In this document: positions 4,565 through 10,452 of the stretch, one piece after another
Layout of the letters: every line of letters starts with the position of its first letter
Numbering within the stretch: the stretch's first letter is position 1
Assembly: GCA_026193735.1 (NCBI GenBank)
Contig: JAPHUJ010000144.1
Coordinates: 1 to 10,452 of the forward strand
DNA length: 10,452 nucleotides
Direction of reading: 5' to 3'
DNA from: Sulfurovum sp.
Lineage (GTDB): Bacteria; Campylobacterota; Campylobacteria; Campylobacterales; Sulfurovaceae
Made by a program: the position numbers and the translations under genes
The notes under the pieces: generated by a model
Databases searched by the model: none
Told to the model about the DNA's origin: nothing
The model's input: the letters and a program-made list of their open reading frames with translations, nothing else

Positions 4565-6013
4565 TTAAAAACTATAAGAGATATCTGCAAATATCATATC
4601 ATTATCTTTATATTCATCAAAAAATAAAGACCCGCCTATGTAATCAACTACACCTATATTTGTATTGATACCCTCACCCAATTCATACTTTACCCATGCT
4701 CTCTGGAAACCACCCTCATCAAACTTTTCCCCATAAAGAGATATCAAATAATTTGCATTTAGTGAAGCATTCATAAAATCGGAGCTTACACGAAATGCAT
4801 GTTGATAGGTATGTTCCTTTAACGGATTAAGTTCATTCATCAAGCCATCATCATACTTACCAAAGTTTCTATTTACAATATCATAAGAAATGAGTGTATC
4901 AGCAACACCTTTGTATTCAACACCTAAAAGAATATCTGTTCTAGAGAAACTTTTATCTGGTGCTTTTGTGTATTTAAGTCCATTAAAGTAAGCAAGTTCT
5001 GTTTTAAAAAGCCAAGATCCGGTAAGTACATTGAGTGCAGTACCAAACATATTTACTTTATCATGCTTTATACTTGCTGTACCTGTTGTAGACATATACC
5101 CGGCATCATCATGTATACGTGTAGCATAAAAGTTTACATCCCATCCTGGGAATTCACCTCCTATAGAAAGAGCATACGTAATATCAGAATATTTTTCATC
5201 ATCAGGTGCAGCCAAAGGTGCGGGATAAAAAACAGAACCAAATGGAGGATTTTTAGAAAAACGTTGTTCTAATATGGCTATAGGGGTAACACGCCAGTCA
5301 CCTATGAAATAATCAAACTTAGCCATAGCTACAGGTAAACGTAGATCCTCTATGTCTACCATACCTGGACGGCGATTATCTAAAGGGTTCAATACGTCAG
5401 TTACTCGTATAGTATCACTGCGTCCCCATATAACTACTTGACGCCCTAGTTTCATGTCAAAGTTGTATGTTATCTTTCCTTCTATGTATGCATCAAAAAG
5501 CTCTACTTCACGTCTAAGTTCATCCAACTCATCTTGTGAGAATTTTTCACTTCCTTTAACGTCATAGATAGCATCATAATAGGCTTTTGCATTGGTTTTG
5601 AACTTAAAACCATTTTCAAATTTATGTTCATAATCCAAGAAAAGTGAACTTTTAAATGATGAAATATTATCATGGGGTTTATCCTCATAAAGTGAACAGG
5701 CTATCTGTTCCGTTAATTTCCCCGTAAGTCCAGGTAAAAAAGTGCTGGTTTCTTCCTCTTCTTCGGGAGCAGAAATTGTCATATCATCAAAACCATCTAA
5801 CAGTGAATCATCACTTGCACTTTCCTTCTTTACAATAACAATAGCTGGAGTATCATCAAAACCATCCAACAAAGCATCTTCATTACTCTTCTCCTGGGTA
5901 ACAGTAACAGGTTCATCATCAAATCCACCCATTGCTTCGTCTACCTCATCTGCATGAGAGTAAAGACTCAACAAGGCTATGACTGCAAATACAGATAAAC
6001 GAATCCTATACAA
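4565..6013 (-). CDS. DUF1302-family outer-membrane beta-barrel protein, TTG start (482 aa)
   Basis: Predicted outer-membrane barrel of the DUF1302 family, whose members are often encoded with MMPL exporters and LolA-like proteins. The characteristic block GRQVVIWGRSDTIRV with TDVLNPLDNRRPG spans residues 190-217. The rest is alternating amphipathic strands, and the protein ends in Tyr-Ser-Phe, the usual aromatic end for barrel assembly. The first 21 residues are a signal peptide (YRIRLSVFAVIALLSLYSHA). I place the start at the TTG at 6013: AAGGGA lies 7 nt upstream, and only one base separates the TTG from the stop of the LolA-like gene. The ATG at 6061 would bury the signal peptide behind 16 residues coded inside that gene. 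Odd feature: the mature N-terminus has three acidic GFDD repeats and a Glu run before the barrel. Translation is probably coupled to the gene before it. Confidence 0.85.
   Translation of the reverse strand: MYRIRLSVFAVIALLSLYSHADEVDEAMGGFDDEPVTVTQEKSNEDALLDGFDDTPAIVIVKKESASDDSLLDGFDDMTISAPEEEEETSTFLPGLTGKLTEQIACSLYEDKPHDNISSFKSSLFLDYEHKFENGFKFKTNAKAYYDAIYDVKGSEKFSQDELDELRREVELFDAYIEGKITYNFDMKLGRQVVIWGRSDTIRVTDVLNPLDNRRPGMVDIEDLRLPVAMAKFDYFIGDWRVTPIAILEQRFSKNPPFGSVFYPAPLAAPDDEKYSDITYALSIGGEFPGWDVNFYATRIHDDAGYMSTTGTASIKHDKVNMFGTALNVLTGSWLFKTELAYFNGLKYTKAPDKSFSRTDILLGVEYKGVADTLISYDIVNRNFGKYDDGLMNELNPLKEHTYQHAFRVSSDFMNASLNANYLISLYGEKFDEGGFQRAWVKYELGEGINTNIGVVDYIGGSLFFDEYKDNDMIFADISYSF
5783..5926 (-). 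repeat. Three acidic GFDD repeats in the N-terminal tail of the barrel protein
   Basis: GFDD occurs at residues 30-33, 51-54 and 74-77 (numbering from the TTG start), spaced 21 and 23 apart, the last two in the context D(A/S)LLDGFDD. A Glu run (PEEEEE) follows. The tail lies between the signal peptide and the barrel, so it should be periplasmic and flexible. Confidence 0.75.
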
Positions 6014-6014
6014 T

Positions 6015-6815
6015 TTACAGTCCCTTTTCAAGTCGACGTGTGCTAAACATACTGTCATCAATGGCTTTATTGAGTTTAATATGACTAAACTTCAAGATGG
6101 TTTTATGCTCAGTACTTTTACCTTTCTTGGTAGTCATGCTCATTTCATCGGGAAGCCATACACCTTTTTCCAGGTGTAAACGTATCACATCTAGATACTT
6201 CTTCTTACTATTTTTCATAAATCCAATAGAACGTACTACCATATAGTTATCCTGTCTTACGAGTGCTATCGTTTTTGTATAACCAGATTCTTTAACTGTT
6301 TCCTCACTGCGCGGTATAGCTTCTATCATCCATGCTTTTTTACCTCGAACTTCCGTTTCTTTGAGCAGTTTAAAATCATAATCTTCCAAATCTCTATCAG
6401 TCATGTCAAAATAAGAAAAATCTGAACCCATAAAGCTTGAACTTTTATCTGAAGTAGGGATACGTTTTACCTTTTTAAGCGCAGGGAGATAGAGCCACTG
6501 ATCATCATCTTTACTTGCATCATCATAATCATACGTCAAAAATGCCGTGTTTTTTACATCTGCAGGGCTTTTAAAGAACATAATACGATGTTCATCCTCT
6601 CCAAAATCTTTTCCATAAGACTTAATGTCTCTATTTCTTTTTTTACCATTTTTATCTATAAGAATCATAAGCATATCCTGCTCAAGTGTTTTACCATCAT
6701 CTCTGGCATCCACTTTTTCCATAATGGCTCTTGCGTTTGCATCATCTGCTAAAAGATTTGTAGTTACCAGTGAAAATCCTAATGTAAAAGCAAGTAATAG
6801 TTTTTTTGTATTCAT
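6015..6815 (-). CDS. LolA-like outer-membrane lipoprotein-sorting protein (266 aa)
   Basis: Periplasmic protein of the COG2834 LolA-like group, half-open beta-barrels that carry lipids or lipoproteins between membranes. Signal peptide at residues 1-23 (MNTKKLLLAFTLGFSLVTTNLLA). The mature part shows the usual order: helix ARAIMEKVDARDDGK, strands with MLMILIDKNGKKRNRDI, then RIMFFKSPADVKNTAFLTYDY, DDQWLYLPALKKVKRIP near the middle, SFMGSDFSYFDM, then KKAWMIEAIPR and the closing strands ending with KLNKAIDDSMFSTRRLEKGL. The WLYLPALKKVKRI and GSDFSYFD motifs are typical of members paired with MMPL exporters, and distinguish it from housekeeping LolA. The ATG at 6815 has AAAGGA 6 nt upstream. 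It starts 14 bp after the RND gene and ends one base before the TTG of the barrel gene, so all three are co-transcribed. Confidence 0.88.
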   Translation of the reverse strand: MNTKKLLLAFTLGFSLVTTNLLADDANARAIMEKVDARDDGKTLEQDMLMILIDKNGKKRNRDIKSYGKDFGEDEHRIMFFKSPADVKNTAFLTYDYDDASKDDDQWLYLPALKKVKRIPTSDKSSSFMGSDFSYFDMTDRDLEDYDFKLLKETEVRGKKAWMIEAIPRSEETVKESGYTKTIALVRQDNYMVVRSIGFMKNSKKKYLDVIRLHLEKGVWLPDEMSMTTKKGKSTEHKTILKFSHIKLNKAIDDSMFSTRRLEKGL

Positions 6816-6829
6816 CTGTTTTCCTTTGT

Positions 6830-9247
6830 TTATTTTATCCAGCCACGTTTAGCAACTACTATCATGAGTGCAGGTGCAAGTAACAGGTCAGCTAGAAGTG
6901 CCAATATTATTACCGAACCGGTCAGCAATCCAAAGTTCTGTACCGAGATCATATTTGCGAACATGTATGCGTAAAAACCCAATGACAACACGATCGTAGT
7001 GATCACCATTGCTTTACCTGTAGTGAAGAATGTCTGTTCTATGGCTTTGGCACTATCTCCACTCTCCAGATAGTATCTTCTAAAATTGTGGAGAAAATGG
7101 ATAGTGTCATCTACGGCAAGCCCTATCGCAATGGAACCGATAAGTAGTGTAAACATATCCAGTGGTATATGTGCATAATACATCAGTAATAATCCCAAAA
7201 TGATCGGTGCAAGATTTGGAATCATACTTATGAGTCCTATACGTACGGAACCCAAAATAAGTATCATCATAAAAGTGATACCGACAAAAGCAATAAAATA
7301 ACTTATAACCGATGAACTCACTGCATGAGAAAAAGTATTGATAAGTAAGGGAATCATCCCTGTGGTCAAAACCGTATCATCCGGAAAAGTTTTTGTTGCC
7401 ACATCTTTTACATATCCTAATACTTCAGTAGCGCGTACTGCATCTGTCCATGGAAGTTTAATACTGATACGTGCTTTAGAAAACTGGCTGTCTACCACAT
7501 CTTCAAGATCATCAGAGCCGGAATTTTCAAAGAGAAGCAACTCTTGAGAGACCAGATCAGCATTCTCAGGGATAGTATAATATTCTTCTTTATTTTCATG
7601 TAAAGCTCTATTTGTTTCATTTACTATAGTTGCAAGGGAAACCACTTTTCCTATGTGTGTATAGTTATCGACATACTGTTCCATCTCTGAAGATAGTGTA
7701 TTCAGTTTTTTAAGTCGGACAGGGTCATTCCAGCCATTCTCTTTTTTTGTATCTATAATGAGTTCAATGGTTACTGATCCATTCAGTTTTTCATCTATCA
7801 CTTCGGTAGAGATACGGTCATAGCTGTCTGGTTGAAACCATTTCAGTGGATTATGCGAAAGCTCTATCTTTGTTGCTGTAAGCAAAGCTACTACAACCAA
7901 TATCATACTGAATAGTATGATGCTTTTATAATGTTTTATAGGAATAACAGAAAGTCTTTTCATAAACATATCCAACCAACCCGGCTGCGTTTTCACTTTT
8001 TGTTTTAACTTAGTGATGCTCAAAAGTGCAGGCAGTAGAGTAAGTGTTAAAAATAATGATATCATCACCCCCAATGAAGCAAACAGACCTAAGTCTGAAA
8101 TAGGCGCTACTTGTGAACCGGAAAAGGATCCTACCCCTATGGCAGTTGTGATAGATGTCATTGCGATTGCAAGTCCAGAGTGCCCTAACGTATATTTGAG
8201 TGCTTCTTTCTTATCTCCAATAGTATTGAACTTGTCAAAAAAGATGGAAAGTATGTGTACCGTTGCACCGATACTCACCGCCAGAAGGAGTGATGGAACT
8301 ATCTGTGTAGGAAGTTTAAATGCTACACCGCTCCATGCCATGGTTCCCACAGTTGCAAGTAAAGAAAGGATGATTACAATAAGCGGATAAAACACAGCGG
8401 AAGCACGTCTAAACATCACAAACAAGAACACAAGGATAATGAGAAATGTAATACGCATAAACTTTTGCATATCTGCTTGCATTTGAGATTTTAGTGCATG
8501 GTTAACGGAAGGGGAACCAGCCACATAAATCTCTATGCCTTCTTGTTTGTATTTGTCAGCTATAACTAACACGGCTGCAACGAGTTGTGTATTTTCTTTA
8601 TCTGTTAAAAATGCTCTCTTTTGACCTTTTTCTTCTTGGATCCCCGTTTCAGTTTCCGCCTCATCACCAAAACCTTCATCAAATGCATCTACATCTGATA
8701 CCTTTTTCTCTCCTTCGTGAGAATATGCATCGGTTTCTATGATTATCGTAGTCATCTTTCCATCTGTACTTATAAAAAGATCTTTATAAAAGTGTGACTC
8801 AAGCGCACGTTGTTTAATGGCATCAACTTCTTCTTGGGTAGTAGGAAAAGGTTCTAACAGATCATCAGTAATAAGTTTATCTTCATCACCTCTGGTGTTT
8901 CTTACGTTGTAAAGTGACGTAATATCATCAACAAAAGGTACGTTTGATTCTATCTCCTCATGCATTGATTTAAGTGTTTCAAGAAACTTTAGTGTAAAAA
9001 TGTCATCACTTTTCAGTGCAATAACAACACGTTCATCACGTCCGAACTGTGCACGAAATGCATTATATTCCAATAGTACAGGATCATCATCATGCATGAA
9101 TCCCTCAGTAGAAGTGTCCATCTTTATCTGTGGCACATGAGAGAGAGGAAAAGCTAAGAGTATTAAAACGACTACTATAACTTTTAAAGGGTTGTCAGCT
9201 ATAAACGCTCCCATCTTTCTCATAAGATCTTCTAATTTATGATGCAT
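6830..9247 (-). CDS. RND superfamily exporter, MMPL/COG1033 type (805 aa)
   Basis: Inner-membrane RND/MMPL-family transporter, proton-driven exporters that move lipids and other hydrophobic molecules outward from the inner membrane. Topology by eye: TM1 at 22-38, a large periplasmic domain to about 263, a TM bundle at 265-410 (FLIILVFLFVMF, FYPLIVIILSLLATV, LLLAVSIGATVHILSIFF and others), a cytoplasmic link, TM7 near 442-458, a second periplasmic domain, and a second TM bundle to the C-terminus. The second half has the proton-relay-type motif GLAVDDTIHFLHNFR with Asp713-Asp714; the matching place in the first half reads SIGATVHIL with no acid. A periplasmic acidic insert at 185-206 includes DAFDEGFGDEAE. 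The ATG at 9247 has AGGGA 5 nt upstream. First gene of a tight set with the LolA-like and DUF1302 genes. Substrate not deducible. Confidence 0.88.
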   Translation of the reverse strand: MHHKLEDLMRKMGAFIADNPLKVIVVVLILLAFPLSHVPQIKMDTSTEGFMHDDDPVLLEYNAFRAQFGRDERVVIALKSDDIFTLKFLETLKSMHEEIESNVPFVDDITSLYNVRNTRGDEDKLITDDLLEPFPTTQEEVDAIKQRALESHFYKDLFISTDGKMTTIIIETDAYSHEGEKKVSDVDAFDEGFGDEAETETGIQEEKGQKRAFLTDKENTQLVAAVLVIADKYKQEGIEIYVAGSPSVNHALKSQMQADMQKFMRITFLIILVFLFVMFRRASAVFYPLIVIILSLLATVGTMAWSGVAFKLPTQIVPSLLLAVSIGATVHILSIFFDKFNTIGDKKEALKYTLGHSGLAIAMTSITTAIGVGSFSGSQVAPISDLGLFASLGVMISLFLTLTLLPALLSITKLKQKVKTQPGWLDMFMKRLSVIPIKHYKSIILFSMILVVVALLTATKIELSHNPLKWFQPDSYDRISTEVIDEKLNGSVTIELIIDTKKENGWNDPVRLKKLNTLSSEMEQYVDNYTHIGKVVSLATIVNETNRALHENKEEYYTIPENADLVSQELLLFENSGSDDLEDVVDSQFSKARISIKLPWTDAVRATEVLGYVKDVATKTFPDDTVLTTGMIPLLINTFSHAVSSSVISYFIAFVGITFMMILILGSVRIGLISMIPNLAPIILGLLLMYYAHIPLDMFTLLIGSIAIGLAVDDTIHFLHNFRRYYLESGDSAKAIEQTFFTTGKAMVITTIVLSLGFYAYMFANMISVQNFGLLTGSVIILALLADLLLAPALMIVVAKRGWIK

Positions 9248-9281
9248 ATTTATCCCTGTTTATCTTATTTTAAAGTATGTG

Positions 9282-9287
9282 ATTCTA
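9282..9287 (-). promoter_or_regulatory. Possible -10 box (TAGAAT) for the MMPL/LolA-like/DUF1302 operon
   Basis: The 196-bp gap between the MacB-like gene and the RND gene (9248-9443) is AT-rich and holds no open frame worth calling. On the minus strand TAGAAT lies 34 bp before the ATG at 9247; no good -35 is visible. Near 9395-9430 an A/T-only imperfect hairpin followed on the minus strand by a seven-T run could terminate the upstream gene, but the pairing is weak and I do not list it separately. Confidence 0.3.
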
Positions 9288-9443
9288 TCGTAAGTACATT
9301 AACTCTATATGAACTGATAGCTTTTAGAACCGTATGATTAAAGCCACCCAAAAGTGTACAATATGGTCCCAAAATAATGTAAATAAGCAATAATAAAAAA
9401 AGGCAAAGAATAATTTTTTATTTTCTTCTATCCCTCTATTTCT

Positions 9444-10452
9444 TTATTCATATCGCAATGCCTCTATAGGATTCATATTGGCAGCTTTTCGTGCAGGAAT
9501 GATACCAAAAACGATACCGATGAACATGGAGAAAAGTAAAGAGAATATCATAATAGTGGTATCAAGCACCAACACAATATCTAAACCTTTTACAACAGCG
9601 AAAGTGATTGCCATGCCTAGTAAAATACCAACAATTCCGCCCAATACAGAAAGTACAACAGACTCGATAAGAAATTGTATTAAAATGTCTTTTCCCATCG
9701 CTCCCACTGCCATACGGATACCGATCTCCCGAGTACGTTCTGTCACGGAAACAAGCATTATATTCATAATACCCACGCCTCCTACAATCAAAGAAATAGC
9801 TGCAACAGCCCCAAGCATGATTGTAAGTACATCAGTGATCTGAGTGATCGTATCAAGCAAGGATGTCATACTGCGAATAGAAAAATCAGCTTCTTCCTGA
9901 GCTTTTATATGCCGTGATTCTTTGAGCACCTGTTCTATTTGTAGTTTTCCTTCTTCTAAAAGTTGATTTTTTTTAATGGATGCCATCATAAGATGAATAT
10001 CCTTATTGCCGCTAATACGTCGCTGAAACATTTTAATAGGTACAAGTATAAGGTCATCTCGATCCCTACCAAAAGTATCAGCTCCTTTTTCTTCCAAGAC
10101 ACCTATGATCTCACAAGAAAATTTTTCAAGTCTTATCTTTTCACCCACAGGATTTTCACCTGAAGAAAAGAGATTTTCGATCACCGTTTTTCCAAGGATA
10201 CAAACACTTTGACCTGATCTTAATTCACTTTTTTCAAATATTCGACCTGTTTGCATATGCAAATCCTGCACAATAAAATAATCAGTATCAACCCCTCTAA
10301 TATTTGTTATATAGTTTTGATCTTTGTAAATAATGGTCATAGCCGTATTTTCTACAGGTGATATCGCTTCAAGTGTGAAAACTGAAGATTTGAGAACATC
10401 CAGATCTTTTTGTTCAAAAGGCTTGGAAATAGAACTTCGACCTCCGGGTCCA
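9444..10452 (-). CDS. MacB-like ABC transporter permease, C-terminal part (336 codons visible)
   Basis: Partial gene entering from the right edge: the frame is open through base 10452, and the ATG at 10340 is internal, since in-frame sequence before it (GPGGRSSISKPFEQKDLDVL, then VFTLEAISPVENTAM) matches the periplasmic core of MacB-type permeases. The family moves substrates across the envelope or extrudes lipoproteins and peptides with a partner ATPase, or one fused at the N-terminus. Visible parts: the rest of the periplasmic domain (GVDTDYF, GRIF, CILGKTVIENLF, NPVGEKIRL), then three C-terminal TM segments with the FtsX-family motif SVTERTREIGIRMAVGA between the first and second, and the standard ending PARKAANMNPIEALRYE. 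Whether an ATPase is fused is outside the window. It precedes the RND gene by 196 bp. Confidence 0.88.
   Translation of the reverse strand, partial: GPGGRSSISKPFEQKDLDVLKSSVFTLEAISPVENTAMTIIYKDQNYITNIRGVDTDYFIVQDLHMQTGRIFEKSELRSGQSVCILGKTVIENLFSSGENPVGEKIRLEKFSCEIIGVLEEKGADTFGRDRDDLILVPIKMFQRRISGNKDIHLMMASIKKNQLLEEGKLQIEQVLKESRHIKAQEEADFSIRSMTSLLDTITQITDVLTIMLGAVAAISLIVGGVGIMNIMLVSVTERTREIGIRMAVGAMGKDILIQFLIESVVLSVLGGIVGILLGMAITFAVVKGLDIVLVLDTTIMIFSLLFSMFIGIVFGIIPARKAANMNPIEALRYE

Noticed and set aside
5742..5957. Ser-rich plus-strand frame opposite the barrel's N-terminal tail
   Set aside because: Antisense reading of the GFDD repeats; the repetition is explained by the sense strand.
8013..8390. 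Open frame of 125 codons on the plus strand
   Set aside because: Antisense shadow of the RND gene; no family features and no ribosome binding site evident.
9478..9843. Open frame of 121 codons on the plus strand
   Set aside because: Antisense shadow of the conserved MacB-like permease C-terminus; composition is that of reversed TM codons.

Overview
This AT-rich window most likely comes from a member of the Campylobacterota (Sulfurovum/Sulfurimonas/Arcobacter-like). That placement is inferred from base composition, from T-rich promoters with a clear TATAAT -10 box, and from the set of protein families. No rRNA or other marker gene is present to confirm it.

Layout. Positions 1-517 (minus strand) hold a small helix-turn-helix/leucine-zipper protein followed by the first 75 codons of a histone-deacetylase-like (AcuC/HDAC) hydrolase that runs off the left edge. 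Positions 588-2563 (plus) hold three consecutive SYLF/YSC84-domain secreted lipid-binding proteins, each with its own -10 box and ribosome binding site. Convergent with them, and reading leftward from 9247 to 2569, is a run of five minus-strand genes: an RND/MMPL-family exporter, a LolA-like periplasmic protein, a DUF1302-type outer-membrane beta-barrel, a secreted cysteine-rich protein with a DUF4412-like front half, and a radical SAM/SPASM enzyme. At the right edge (9444-10452, minus) lies the C-terminal part of a MacB-like ABC permease.

How they may work together. The MMPL exporter, LolA-like carrier and DUF1302 barrel have the parts of an envelope-spanning route for a hydrophobic molecule: inner-membrane pump, periplasmic carrier, outer-membrane protein. 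Neighbouring SYLF proteins also bind lipids in characterised relatives, so the region reads as an envelope lipid-handling neighbourhood. The substrate cannot be read from sequence.

The most notable observation is structural. SYLF genes 2 and 3 sit in a tandem duplication of about 0.67 kb that also copied the 3' end of the convergent radical SAM gene. A 45-nt stretch between the two SYLF genes (1904-1948) matches the radical SAM C-terminal coding region at 38 of 45 positions without gaps. It still reads in frame as a degraded SPASM tail, and it now forms a perfect 9-bp terminator hairpin for SYLF gene 2. The intact copy inside the radical SAM gene appears to do the same job for SYLF gene 3 while still encoding protein. 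A second observation is an acidic Gly-Phe-Asp-Asp repeat in the barrel's N-terminal tail, with a similar acidic motif in a periplasmic loop of its RND partner.
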